From contig CANTUZ010000005.1 in NCBI GenBank assembly GCA_947846985.1, positions 35,534,389 through 35,598,388 on the forward strand: 64,000 nucleotides of DNA, in the 5' to 3' direction. Origin of the DNA: Fratercula arctica (Eukaryota > Chordata > Aves > Charadriiformes > Alcidae). The translations under genes were made by a program, and so were the position numbers. Positions 50,446 through 64,000 of the stretch are shown here, piece after piece. Under the pieces are notes generated by a model that saw nothing but the letters and a program-made list of their open reading frames with translations, did not search any database and was not told the origin of the DNA. The stretch's first letter is position 1; each line of letters opens with the position of its first letter.

Positions 50446-53400
50446 TAAAATTTAGGAATTTTTTTATTTGTGTTCTCTTCCTATATTTAGGGAAAAAAAA
50501 AGCCACTACACTGCTGCTGATAAATTTATACGTAATATAAAACTTTATTGCTATGATGGCTTGATGAGCTACAGGAAGATGGACCGTATACTTCCTAAAA
50601 TTATTTATATGCATTATTTATATGTATAAACTCATACATAGGAACAAATTGCAAAACAAAACCGAATATTTTCTTTTGGTATTTTCCTTACTGCAGCAAA
50701 TTTTTCTTACATTGAGAAAAAAAAAGACAGGAAAGAAACGTAAAATTCAGTTCAATCATTATTTCAGTATACTGGAGTTCATCTTTCTAGACATCCCACA
50801 TATCACTGTGAGAAATACCAGACCTGAATTCCACTGTTGGTCAAAACCTCATATTCACAGGCACTGTGTGTGTGGGTTGTACATCAACAGAGTTTTTCAG
50901 TGACTCATATGCAGCCACAGAGTTTCAGAGGCTTTTTATACCTGTCACACCAGTCTACTCTCCCTGTTGTCCAAATCAGAGGATTCATCAGAGTTCTCTG
51001 TGGCTTTTCAGCCAAAGCACTTTGGATTCCCTCCCACTGAAAGCAGGCTTTGTGCATTAAGAGGGAGAAGTCTCCTTTTCTATCTTATATTCTCCAGTTA
51101 AAAAGCAATCTTTAATTCATGTCACATTTGAAAAATCACAGACAAAGTTGAATAAGATTAAAACAAATAGATCCATTGTTTACATAATTTATAACCTTCT
51201 GTCAAAGTCCCATGTAGCCATTCAGCTGAATGCAGTGTTGAAATAAAATCATCAGTCTTCAGTTGTTCTTGTGTCCCACCGCAGAACTGGAGGTAGCTAG
51301 ATTAGAATTTCCAAGGTGTAGCTAGTGAATGAAAGAATTACAACCTTAGAACATTAAGGGGAGAAAAGAAAATCCTCAGAGATGGTAATTGAGAATTTCA
51401 ACTCTATACTCTGCTCAGATAAGAACTAAGAACATTAACATGCTGATAAGACACTTCCCCAATTGCCAGGATATTCATACTTACCACATTTTAAGGCACA
51501 AATCCTTTAATCCATGAATCTTTGGGTTTATGTTTCCAACGAATGCATTTAGGTTAAATCATCTTTTGGGGAGGACACATGAAAAGGGAGGGTCAAACCA
51601 CAGTATTCATAGAAAACACACAGATAGACATGGTCACGCTAAAGTCTAATTTACATCAAGTTTTTCCTTCCCCCTGCATCCGGTTAGCTGTCCATAAACA
51701 TTTAGTGTACTACATATATTAAGAAGAATGAGATTTCTGTACACAGAGAAAAAACTATAATATCATACAAGTGAAAACCAGCAAGTGTTAAGTGTGACTT
51801 TCATCATATAACAGACCCTTCAGTTGACTAACAGGCCAAGTAATCTTCTACTGTTTGAGATAACAGGACCTGACTAGTGAGAAATCTCCCTCTTTGATAC
51901 ACAGCTACGCATTCCACAGAGAAGTACAGTCATCTGCTATGCAGATCAGGATTTGCTTAAGAATATATTCCACAATGAAGAGGGATTCAGCATGGAGAGA
52001 AAGAGCAATGCTAGGAGTAACTTCAGAAAAAATATGGAATAAATTATACCTTCTGAAACAATCCCCTTAACTCCAACAGCTTTAGCATATGCTCAAATAC
52101 ACATACACTCTCCATGTCAGCAGTGCAATACTGCTTCTTCCTTATCATTTTTCTACCTGCACCTGAAATAAAAATATGAGATATACAGTCATTAAACACA
52201 AACGTCTTCTATATTTAGGCTTAGTATTGTGATAAACCATGTCCTGCTGTAATCACCTAAGCAACGTTCCAGAGACACAAATTTTTTCCTGATTACAAAT
52301 GCTGGAAGAAATTAAACACTCATTTTTTCCACTGCAAAAATATTTTGCTTTATCACAATTTTGTAAACAGTTTTACGGTTTATCTGAGTGGAATGTAGCA
52401 AGTATTTATGATCTTTTTTACACTTAACTAGCTCTCACATTTGATTAATTGCAACTTATTAGAATAATAATTTTTTTTGAAAAACATTTATCTTGACAAT
52501 CTCATTAGCTTATTTAGAGATATCACAAGAGTTTTGAAGATGGAAGAACAGTAGATGACTCAAGAGTCATACCAACACCAAGAGGAGTCTGTGTGACTCA
52601 GTGCTCTTTGCTAAGGAGAATAAACCACCTGTTATTAGTGAGGAACTAGAGACTACAAGACTGTGCTGCATAATAGAGGCAAAGATATAAGTTACAGGAC
52701 TTAGGTGGGAAAGGATTCTGAGGAGTGAAAATAACAACCCACTAATCTTTCTTCAAACCACACCAAATGACACTTGCGGATTCCCCAGTGCAGCAGATGA
52801 AGCACGACTGAACACCTCGGCAAAATGATGGCTCAAATGGTTTTCAGTTGGATTCACTTGATTCTTCAGGGAAGACAGCAAAGGGAACAAGATAATGAAA
52901 TAAACAGATGTATCCAGGACAGGTGTTATTTAAATTGCATGCATGTCTGCTGAGACACAGAACTAATGGATGTACTCTCTGAGAGCAGTTGGCATTGTAT
53001 CTCCTCGGGATTTGAGGCCAGTGCAGCTGAGAAGAGCAACTGTAAAGCAAAAGAATCAAGGAGAAGACTGAGAAAGATACTGAAATTATTCCTATGTCTA
53101 TTTAATACATAGAGGGAGGTAAATAAAACTATAGCAACAGCCAATCCAATACCCCAACTGATAAGAAGGAAGGATACTAAGAACAGAAATAATAGTGATA
53201 TTGATCGAAACAGTAATCAGGTGGTTCTGACTATGCCTAATGGTATTAGACTTAGTGTTATCTAAAAGAAGCATCATAAATATTTGCACCCTAAAATGTC
53301 AAGAACTTGAGGACAAATTTGAATTTACAGTGTATGATGTGAAACAGAGTACAATGATGTGGAAATATGGAAATAAGAGAGACTGTCAGCTGTAAATGTT

Positions 53401-56400
53401 TCACACTAGTAAAAGACACATGATATGGGGGGCGGGGGGGAGAATGTGTAGGAAAACAATATTCTTTTACCTATACATTAAACTCTAAGAAAATAAGAGA
53501 TAACACACACAGAATATCTGCTTGAATAAAATTCTTTTTGAAAGGGGATTATATTACCATATTGAAATTGTATCCTATGGAAATAAAAACAAGTTATCAG
53601 GGAAACTTCACCTAACTGGACAAGAAATGATATCAAGAGCATGCTTGAAAAGCAAAAATATTGAAGTGGTGTAAAAAGATCAACTAGAGCTATAAAATTA
53701 AATAATGTGCACTCTATAGCACACATTTACAAATTCAGGTCTGTAATTTTACAACACTGATTAAAATAAGTATTCATTACTAAAGTAATGAGTAGTTCTT
53801 TTGACCAAACACCACAGATCACAAATGAAATAAAAGTGTGGCATGGAATAATCTAGCAATCTGAAACTGTAGTGAAGGAGGTTGGATCAGATCACCCTGT
53901 GGAAAGATTTTTTGTGTTGCTTAGCTATTAAAAAGCAGAATTGTATAAAAGGAGATGAAAAAGAAAATAAAAATGGTATTTGAATGTCCTCGAAGATGAT
54001 AAGTCACACAGGAATCCAGATTTCATAAGCAGTGACCCTGGAATATTACATGTACTTAGGCAACAAGTCAAAGATGATGATAATTGAGGACTAGCAGTTC
54101 AGTAGATTGCTCCTGACCATTCTGCGCCCATAGATACAACCAAGGTACTGACTAGGTTTCATGGAAGACTGTCACCCTTCTTGAATCATTTTAACATAAT
54201 TATGCTTCTTCAACTACCATTTCCCTGTATTTGTCCTGGACAAAGACAATTTAAATGCATTTCCTATAAATGGGTAATTTTCATAGGTATTGGACATGCT
54301 CTTGGACATTTAAGGTTCAACATCTTTGTGATCGGATAGATTTTGCATGGATTTACAGTTTTGTGCTTGCTGGGGAGCTTTGCTGAATACTTTAATATTC
54401 AGGCTCTTATTCTCTCTAACTGTTCATTAGTATACAGTCAGAGAGAGAGCAAGAAAGTGAATACGTGTCAAATGTATTGCTTAATGTTGCTCTTATTTTT
54501 AACTTTTTTTTCCCCTAAGAGCTTTCTTTTCATTTTTTGTATTTTCTTCAATGTTCTGTTCAGTAAAGGGAGAAGTATGTTTTGTGTTTGTGTATATATG
54601 TGTAAAAATACATCTTCAGACATTTCAGATTATGATTAAAATGAAGCAATCTGAAGCATCTTCAGTAGCAGAAGCGCAAAACAATTATAAAGAACTTTAA
54701 CTCACTCTGAACTGCCAAAAGCGACTATATACCTGGCAAATATTTGAAACAGAAACAGTATGTATCACTTTGATTTTGCACACTACCCAGAGTTACCCTT
54801 TCTCCCGGAACAAGAACATGAAACAGAACAAGTCAAGGCTTCCACTGCAGTTCATTCTTTCTGTACTTATGATCTAATAAGTGCTGTTTCTTATGAGTGA
54901 TGAAATAGCTGATCAGGCACAGAATCGATTCTTGTCTCTCTTTGTCAAAGTAATCACACCCATGGCTTTATGGAATGAATGATCAAACAAAAGGCCTAAT
55001 TCTCAAAAATCCTGTGCTATTTACAAGAGGCAGGTATTTTTGGAAGACAAGTCACATTTTAGATAACTTTACACTTGGAGGTCAGGATTTCTTCCACTTA
55101 CACAAGTCTGTTTTAACCTGAGCAACACAGTTAGGTTCTTATAACCAGTGGAATGAAGCCAGGCTTTAAGGCCAGATTAGGAAGACCCCTTCCTCATAGT
55201 TACTTGACCTTGGATCAGATTGACATTAATGCATTTACACTGATGTTGCTACAAAGTAAGCCTCTTAATGTTACGGTGGTTTAGCATCTCTTTAGCACGC
55301 TTTCTCTTCACATCCATTTGTAATCTGTACACATTCATTATTTCTATAAGGATTGACAGTCCTCATGATGAGCAAACATATTTATTTGGACGATATATAA
55401 CATCTACATTGTTTTGTTTATTGTTTTTAAATTTTCTCTTTTGTGGTCTTTATATAATCTACTGATTAATTTTCTGAGCCAAACAAAGCTCTGATAGGCA
55501 ATACATTTTTCTTCCTGACAGTCTTCTATCTCTATTCAGTTCAAATATTGAGCTGATAAAACATAATGCTGCCCTTACAGGATTGCAGTATTTTATATTC
55601 CAGACTTAATAAGAAGTTGTTCTTCTTCATTCATTCTTTTCCTTGAAAATCCAGTCACACAAAAATTGCCACATTGGATCAGATCTGTGGGGTATTTAGC
55701 TCAGGATCCTAACTTCCAACAATGACAATTATCAGGTTCAAGAGGTGGAAAAAAGCTTACAGATGAGAGAATTTACACTTTCTGAAAGATTTTTATATAA
55801 ACCCTTAATATTTAGAGTCCTTCTTAAGCCCTTAATCATGAAGTATTTATGTCCTTTTAAGTAGAAATTTTAATAGGATATTCTAGCTGCTATGTAAATA
55901 TGTAATCCATCTTCTAATCTTGCTGTAGTCAAGGATAACCTTTGACGGTGAGTACTGCAGTTGAATTATACACTGTATGGAAATATTAAGAAGCTTGCAA
56001 TCGTTTTTAATTGCGTACTTTTCAGTTTCACTGAACTTCACGTTATGGTACAGAGAAAAGAAAAACCTCTGATCTTTCTTTTCTACTTTTTTCCAGTTAA
56101 GTACTAGATTGTCATATTGGCAATTAGCTGGGCTTTGTTACTGGCTTTCCTAAAGAGCTCTCTTGGGAATGTTACCTGTGAGAGATTTTTTCCAAAAGAA
56201 GGGACTGGTCTAACACCACCAGACTCACTGATGGGTCAGTAAGGTGCGCTACTAAATACTCAGGAACTTCTGAAAATACCCACCCATTTTATAGGCCACA
56301 GGAAGAAGGTGGACAGTGTAATAAACAAGAATATTTATAGTTGTAATATAATTAATTAAATTACCAACTTAGCAAAAGTGTGTCAATGATAACTTTTTGA

Positions 56401-57542
56401 TTTAGGTGTGGTGTTAACAAGCTTCTGTACTAAGTTTCAACAAGTCTATACAAACCCAGAAAATTTTGTTCTTGTAGAGCAAGCACCTGGCGAGTTCTGT
56501 ACTTTTGAAACAATAATACTGATCATATTGAATTTTGGTATCTTTAAAAAAATACACACTATTGTGCCTTTTCTTCTTCCATGAAAAATTTTTGGCCATC
56601 TTAATCTCTACTCAGAAATTTTTAGTCCTGTTGCTTCAAAATAATTAAGTGATATAACCACTGCAGTGGCTGCATAAATGTAAATGGGGCACCCATTTTA
56701 GTAAAAGCCACTTATAGAAATCATAGTGTACAAAATTCTTTCTAATGTGACTATATTTTGAAAATTCAGTTACAGTCTTTTATCATCCATTTATATAGAT
56801 TGTAGACATTTTGTAAAGATATCAAGGTGGCCTGATGTCAGCACTTGCACTTTTTCCAGTTCGTAATTTGATTTGCACCCTGTATAGCTTTATGATACTT
56901 CTATAAATTGTATTTACATTTCCATAGCATTCTGTTGCTCTGTAGTCTTGATTTACACTCACCCAATGCAATTGAAGTATTTGTTGTGGGCTTAGAAGGT
57001 ACTCAGTGGTCTATATTTCCTTACTCTCTCTCCCCCAAACCCAAATCTATTTTGTTCATCAAGCTAAATCTTTAAAAAAAAAAATAAAATAAAATAGTGG
57101 AAAGAATTATCTCGAAAGCAGATTAGTATACAGATAAAAGCCCACATCTGATTTGAGTTTCCCTCTAACCCTACAACACCAATTTAGAATTTAAAATAAA
57201 GGCCTTCCTCAAAAGGAATCAGACTCTAATTAAGTACGGTAAAGAATTTTCCATAGTGTCAGTGACTTAACTCACACTAACAGAAAAACAGACTTAAGTG
57301 CTGTTCTTAACATCACTCTCTCTTTTTACATTATATTTCAGGTCTTTTAGACATTGAAACTTCATACAATAGTGTTATATGGAATTCATCTTGGAATATG
57401 AACCTGTTAAATAGCCCTCACTGATAGCTGTCTTTACTTTCTTTAGGTGTCTTTAACTTTCTGAAGTATAATACATTTTAATACCTAATTTTAATGCTGT
57501 GAAAGTTCTCCTATTTCTTGAAAAAAGAAGGGGATTTCTCAC

Positions 57543-58062
57543 TGTTACGGTTTGAGGAACTCACAACAACTTATTGTTGTTTAAACAATTATTCCCTCAC
57601 TCAATGACCCCTCCCCACCTGGGAAGGGGAATCGGGGAAAAAACAAGGAAACCTGGGGGCTGAAATTTAAACAGATTTTATAGAATAAAAATAAACAATT
57701 ACCATTAATAATACTGAAGAATCCATATTGATCTGGATACTGATATAAAATAGATGAGGATTGTACTTCACCAATTATACTTGCACTCCCATCAGTGGAC
57801 AGCAGTTGTCAGACACTGTGAGTGCTATGGCTTCAGGAGAAAGGGAAGGCCTCGGGGGTCCGGCATCAGGGCAAGAAGTTCTCTGAATCACCACCGTCAA
57901 GGAAGAAAGAACTTCACAGCAAACTGTCTAATTTATATTGAGTGTGACATTCATGGTATGAAATAATCCTGTTGGCCAGCTTGGGTCAGGTGCCCAGCTC
58001 TCATTCCTTCTCATCCCTGCACCTGGTTAGCTTGAAAACACCGAGACCTAGAAACCTGCATA
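57543..58062. mobile_element. Avian endogenous retrovirus LTR, probably solo
   Basis: It begins TGTTACGGTTTGAGGAACTC and contains CCCCTCCCCACCTGGGAAGG, CCTGGGGGCTGAAATTTAAA, GACACTGTGAGTGCTATGGC, a GC-rich GGGGGTCCGGCATCAGGGCA segment and TGTTGGCCAGCTTGGGTCAG. I recognise this word order from a common avian LTR family different from the one at 38784. The left end is clear. The right end is not: similarity ends around ACCTAGAAACCTGCATA (about 58062), and no matching target-site duplication could be fixed. No viral genes are present. The 70-codon frame at 57754-57966 is an LTR-internal chance frame. Confidence 0.75.
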
Positions 58063-61000
58063 CCGTAGATGGCTATAAAGTAAATATTTTCACTAATTCA
58101 GACACTAGAGTCTTCTAAAAATGCAGTTTTCCCTAGAATTAGAAGAGACCTTACCAAAAAGTAAAATTACTGAAAGAGAAATTAATCCTGTGTTGCTCAA
58201 ACCGGGATAGTCACAGACAACACTCACACATAGATTTGACTAATTTCCACTGGTGTGTGTGCAAACCTGAATTGACAGGTCTTAGACAAGCGTGTGTTAG
58301 ATATCCCCCTGACAAACTAACGTGGAAGTGCTTTAAAGGGACATTTGAAAACTGATCATAAATATGGTCTTCTTCAATAAATTATAATTGATCAACAATG
58401 ATATAAAATGAAGTTTGTTTATTCAGAAACTGAGTCTTACTGAAGGTCATGGGTATTAAATTATAAAATACCTATCTTTTTCTTAATAGATGTACTTAAT
58501 GCATATAAAGAATACCAAAAAATCTCCTGCTGTGCCCTGTGTTCTTCTCACATTGTGCCCAGTTTAGCCTACTTGAAAAGATGAGTTCTCATTAAAAACA
58601 AAAGGGGGTAAGATAAAGGCAGTAATAATGGAACAATATATTTAAGCTCTGATTGACTTGTGATTTTTGTTCTATGAGAGTTTACTGGTTTTGAAGTAAA
58701 AAATTAACAGTTCAGCAGAAAAGGGCAGCCTTTGTTTTCTTTATCCTGTTATTTCTATATAATATTCAAAGCTAATGAATGGCTTTGAGTAATAGTCAAT
58801 GCCAGGAAGTTCAGCAGTAAAATGGAAAGAGAAAGGGAAATGACTTTTCATGTTCAAATAAATGTGAGTAATTTGAGAAATTAAAGGACAAAAAATGTTT
58901 GGTATACAATAAAATTTTACCCCTCAGAACTGCACACAGTCATATCTTTTAGAGGCATCAAATTAAAAAATGCATCTAACTGAAGTCATCTCTCACCCAT
59001 TAATGAGCAGAAACAGGTATTATAAAAGCAATTTGGTGAAGGGTTGATTTTAGGTTTTCCAGGTAAACTGTGTTCTATAATGTTTAATGTTGTTCATTAG
59101 GGTTTTTTTCTTGATAGAAATTGAAAAACCATAAAGTATGAATTCAGTGTTAGTATTAGTATGCTTAAAACTCAGGCTGTTTATGCTCCCCCTCAAAGGC
59201 ATTCTCAAGGCCAAATTCCCTGATCATCCCCTCTGACTTGGAGTCTGAGAGTGTAATTGGACATCAGGGGAATGCTTATCTGGAGACAGTGTCAAGTCTA
59301 GTCAACATCCTCCACTGTAGTTTCAGGCAGTCTAGGCCCACATGTGCTGATGTACATTAAGACATATCCCAAAGAGCACACAGCATCATGCCCTCAAGTC
59401 GAGCTGCAGAGTCGGTGTACCTGTGCCTCTCACTACAGAACTTTACACATGGTTGCTGCTAGCATCTTGTCTCACTGCTACAGTGGCAAAGTGGAGAGCT
59501 ATTCACAAGGACCAAAATAGCTCGTCTGATTTTTCACAAGAGCCTCTGCTTTTGGAGTTCCTGCTCCAATACTGCTGGCCAAGAGACAAGATGATGGCTG
59601 TGATCTCTTTCAAGCAGAAGAGGTGAACCTCCAAATCATGACATGCCTGCATAAAAACATAGCAAAAGTGTACATTCCCATTGCCCCTTGACAGCTGCTG
59701 AACTGAGTTTAATGGATTCCTGCTTTGCTCTTTCCTTCCTGGTCTTCGTTCATATCACTCATTTAAGAACAAGTAACAGTGCTGCTCGTAGCCAATATGA
59801 AGGACAGCACTGGCTCACAGATAAAAACAATTAAAAAATGAGATTGACCCTTTTTGCCTTTACTTGCACACAAAATATACCCTATTGCACACAAAATAAA
59901 CCCTATGCAACCCACTTTTCTGCACTGGTCCCACTCTGCCTGGATCTTTTTATATTGTTCAGCTTAGCAGTGAAACTAACTCTTGAGGAGGCAGCTGGAA
60001 TAACATTTCATATAACTCACACAGAGGTGCTTCACTCGTCGTCCAGGTTCTGGTAATCCTGGTCTGCGATGATATGTTAGAAGAAAAATTCAGCAGTCAT
60101 TCATACAACAATGGCATAACAACTACTTGGAAGACAGATTCACTCCCAGCATTTCTTTTCCTCAATCCTATTGACACTCTGTGTCTATTACAGGTTGGCC
60201 TGGTTTCCCAATCCCCCTTCCAAATGTGCCTCAGCCTTCATGTAAAATTCACTTTACAGTGAAGTTCCCCCCTAAGAATAGAGGACTAGAAAGATTGTTA
60301 ATATGGATGCCTACTGGGCACTCCAGTACTGGAGCAATCCTAAGAAACAATCTGTCAGAGCAATGAAGGAATTCCCTGACTTCACTTCAAAGAATCAGCA
60401 GTTATGGGAAACCAGTGCAGACCTGAGAAAATATGGGATACAAACAAAATAATTATGCAGAGAATACACAGGCATCAGCAAATGTGTTTCTTTATTCCTG
60501 CTAGGCTAACGAAATTATTCAGTGGTTCTTAATACAGAGAACTGAATAGAGGATTGTTGAAATCAATGCTGTGATCAACATGCATGACTAAGAATCAGTT
60601 CACTTACTGTGAAGTGTCACTGTGGCCTTTCACAGTCAGAAAAATATATTTTGAAATCTGAGGGAGTCAATGGTACCATTCAGTCAGACATTTGAAGGCG
60701 TAATTAGTTTTATTTTTCCCTTCTTAAGTCAAGTTTGATGTGGGCATGACCCTATCATGATCTACAAGTTGGAGCACTTGCACAGACAGAAGTACAAGGC
60801 TGATAACTAGTCCTTTGGACTTGATAGGTTTGGGAAGAATATGTGCAGTGTCAATAGCAAAGTCTGTTAAATTCATGGGCAAAAGCTAACACCTGTTCTG
60901 TAGATATGAACAGTTCAGATAACTAAACTCTAACTAAACTTATCCATCATTAGTACTTAATGCAGTTTATAGTAGTCACTTATGCAGAGATTTATCATGT

Positions 61001-64000
61001 CAAAGTCGGCATCTGCATTTGCATTTTATTATTTTCTATCATCTCCTTTGAATTAATGACTGTATCACACTAAAAAAGCTAACCAAAAAAATTCAATTCT
61101 TTGCCCACCCCAAACCAGTTAAAAACCCTAACGCAACCTTTATGTGACAAGTAAACATGTAGCTTTATTTACAATACAGTTAAACAAGAATCAAATTAAA
61201 ACCTTATCACAGAGGAAAACATCAAGTAATAGTCAGACCTTCCTCTTGCCTTTTATCTGCCAAATTTTGTGGTTGTTTGTCACAACACTAATCATTCTGA
61301 GACACAGGTGTTACAGTGCCTTTTTAGAGCTCTTTTCCTACATGATTTTCTCTTCCTTGTTGTCTTTTCCTTTGTACGGACAGAAACTCATTGGGTGGTT
61401 ATTGATTCAGAAAGTCAAGAGGGCAGAGGAATAGTTACTTGTGATCTTTGTATCAAATGCCTCTTATACAAATAACTGTCCCTGTTGGGACAAACTATAC
61501 TACTCATGGAGAGTAACATGTGTGAGAAAAGATTCCACTAAAAAGTGGAGGGATTTGTAGTCTGAGAAATGGAAACAAAAGAAGAGGCACATACTGTACA
61601 AGAGATCTGTAATGGTGTGAGTTGGTTAGGAAATTCCACAGAGCTCTGATGACTTACAGAAAGGCTCTAGAAGAATTCTAGAATACAGGTGAGCTACCCG
61701 CTTGGTACAGAAAGAAAGTGCTGCTTCCCATTGTGCTCACCACTAGCAAAACAGAATCTGGTTAGTTCCGTTTGGGCAAAACCAAGATGTCTACAAATTC
61801 AGAATTTAACATAAAAATATAAAACAGCATTCTTAATTCGTTAAATGTAATCCGGTGAGCATCCGACCTGACTAACATCAACCTCATATCTGAAAAAAAT
61901 TTTAACATTGGTCAGAGGATGTAAGCCTACTAATGCATAGATCATGCTCCCTGACATCTAGACCTTGCTCAAAATGACCCTGTTATCTCACTTTTAATTA
62001 GTAATCAATATAACTGCTATATGCTCAAATCAAGAAGTCAATACAGTTTTATTTTGCAACTGAAATTTCTGGGTTTGGATGAAGGCACCAATTACTCAGA
62101 GAGAAAGAAATCATTTAAACCAGACGCTTATCACAGATTTTGCACAGATTTGTTTCTTATTCTTGTGCTACTTTCTTTCCTGAAGCCAATTATTATCTAA
62201 TAGGGAACATGAACGGATACCAGCAACAACTACTTAACAGCTTAATAGTGGAAGAATGTCATAAACATGCAGGTTCATAATTTTATATTTAGGCATACTG
62301 AACTCAGATCCATTGCCTAAGTTTTTCCCTCTTCATTACATTATGAAATTAATTGAAGTGAGACTTAAGCAGAAATTGAAAACAGTATAACTATCATTCC
62401 TAAGCAAAGGAATGAATTCATCTTTGATTGAAACCAGAATCTTTCAAAACCACAAAGTATATAGTGCAAAGAACTAGAAAAAATGACTGTGACCTTCTGT
62501 GAAGCTGGAAAGAGCAATCTTTTCTGAGCTGGTTTCTAGTCACTTACTATTTAGGTAGGTGTTGTAGGAGATACAAAGGTAGTAGAGATTTGAGGTGGGG
62601 TTTTTTGTGGTGGTGGTTGGGTTTGTTTTTCACCTTTAGCTTTTTATGTCTCCTATCTGAAGCCTGCTGTTCCAACAAAGAATAAATCTATGCATAAAGC
62701 CCCGTGAGTGAAGCAGAACAACGAGGGGCTAATCAATCCAGTGGTAACATAACAAAAGCTACTATGACTGAAACTCTCTGTTGAAGACATGGCAAAATAG
62801 CCTTTTCAGTGTAGCCAGAAAATACAGCAGGTGAGAATTACTTTATCACTTACAAGCATCAACTTGAAATTCCTTTTCATTTGGTTCTTTCCTGTTGCAA
62901 ACACATAGTATTGGTAATATCCACGGAGTATAGAAGCACTAAAGCAGAATATTAAAGAAAAAAACCCAACTACTTCAAGCTTTAGAGGAGATACTGTAGA
63001 CTGCAAATTTCATATCTTTGGGCTGCAGAATACATAGAAACTAAGCCCATTCTGTGTATAGGTACTAACCATTTGAAGAATGACAACCATGAGATTGTCA
63101 TCCTCAAACTTATAGAACTAAAGAAAAACACAATACTGTCCTTGGCTTTATTGAACCTATTTTTGTAACATATAATAGGAAAAAAAAACCCAACACAAAG
63201 ATTCTGATATCCTCAGAGTTTGTTTACATTTTAAATGAGTTAGTTCGTATCATGGAAACAGTACAGGAGGATTAACACTGTCCTGGTTTTATCTAGGTCT
63301 CCTTTTAAAGAAACAGTTCCATGCCCAAAGTCCTTCTCTGCACTTTTTGAACTTCTACTGTATTTTCTTTGAGAAAGGAATTCTCTAGTTTCTTAAACTT
63401 CACTTATTACGGTGGCAAGTGGCAAGGGAATTAAAAGCTCTTTGATTGATATATAAACATGCAATGAGTAAAAAGAAATTTAAAACTATATTCACAGAGG
63501 AATAAGAGGAACACTGAGAACGGGTTTGTGATTAGTCATATCACGGTACTTATGTTATACATGTCAGAAGAGCATCTGGACAGAATGAGGAAGAGAGAGA
63601 CAGAAAATAAATTTGATGGTGCAGAGAACAGGGAAATGAGAAATATCTGAAGTACAGCAGTGCCAGACAATGTGAGGGAATGGAACTTTATGGTAACAGT
63701 TTAGAATTTACTCAAGAATAGTCATAATCAGTCAGAAGCATGTTGCAGAGAGAGGACATAGAGCTTTTTCTCTCCTTGAATTGTACATTCCAAGCTTGTC
63801 ATAATAACTAAGCTCCATTAGCTTCAGCAGAAGCAAGTATTTTTAAGGAAATCAGGTGATCAAAGGGACCTCAGAAATAAACCAGAGAAAACAGGTATTC
63901 TAGAGCTGACCTGCTGTAACTTTGAAGATACATAAAGAGATGAGAGAAATGACTAAAAGCTCTGACAAAAGGACACAGTATAGATTAGACTTCCTCTTTA
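58063..64000. other. Unique AT-rich non-coding DNA
   Basis: No gene, RNA or interspersed repeat recognised. A 21 bp tandem duplication lies at 59864-59905, and a G/T-rich patch with repeated GGTGG/TGGTTGGG lies at about 62590-62626. Frames (61144-61434, 59838-60056 and others) are short and without domains. Confidence 0.55.
59864..59905. repeat. 21 bp tandem duplication
   Basis: TTGCACACAAAATATACCCTA (59864-59884) is followed directly by a copy with one mismatch (59885-59905). Confidence 0.9.

Larger units (their letters stand above)
48906..57542. other. Long unique AT-rich non-coding DNA
   Basis: No gene or interspersed repeat recognised in 8.6 kb. Local features are a 16 bp tandem duplication at 48955, an ACAAA repeat at about 49700-49720, an AT-rich palindromic patch at 50398-50470 and a G-rich run (six G, C, seven G) at 53427-53440. 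Frames such as 50622-50903 and 54343-54639 are short, without domains and probably chance. Confidence 0.55.

Noticed and set aside
57754..57966. 70-codon frame with an RRKGRPRGSGIRARS stretch
   Set aside because: It lies entirely inside the LTR at 57543-58062, and its arginine-rich stretch comes from LTR sequence.

Overview
This window looks like bird nuclear DNA from a gene-poor, AT-rich intergenic region or a very long intron. The evidence is a set of CR1 retrotransposon pieces with the characteristic 3' tail of repeated ATTCTATG-like octamers, together with three long-terminal-repeat (LTR) pieces of types I recognise from avian endogenous retroviruses. I found no supportable protein-coding exon, rRNA, tRNA or CpG island, and nothing prokaryotic. 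The open reading frames are short, scattered over both strands, and without recognisable domains, apart from the frames inside CR1.

Layout. Bases 1-5135 are unique AT-rich DNA with a good RFX/X-box-like motif at 1980. At 5136-5421 there is a 286 bp CCTT/CCCT microsatellite, followed by two CR1 3' ends in opposite orientation (5803-5927 plus, 6946-7420 minus). From 7421 to 25610 the sequence is unique; it holds a 20 bp-stem hairpin (15060-15111), an AT-rich simple repeat (18903-18999), a homeodomain-site-rich stretch that resembles a conserved non-coding element, and a cluster of GATA-type motifs (20317-20424). A purine tract and the end of an LTR sit at 25611-25850. A 789 bp solo LTR with TG...CA ends occupies 38784-39572. 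The most structurally complex part is 44423-48990. There a 105 bp sequence is present twice, 1.4 kb apart, the second copy fused to a truncated CR1; next come a CR1 3' tail and a 1.5 kb, 5'-truncated CR1 in opposite orientation with recognisable reverse transcriptase motifs. A third LTR begins at 57543. The rest is unique.

The recognised interspersed repeats and the large microsatellite add up to about 4.4 kb, or 7 percent of the window. No gene set working together can be described. The observations most worth a second look are the 105 bp duplication with its odd substitution pattern, the many perfect or near-perfect head-to-tail duplications of 10-21 bp (two of them arising inside an old CR1), the long polypyrimidine tract, and a few candidate regulatory motif clusters. 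I did not find a convincing new biological system.
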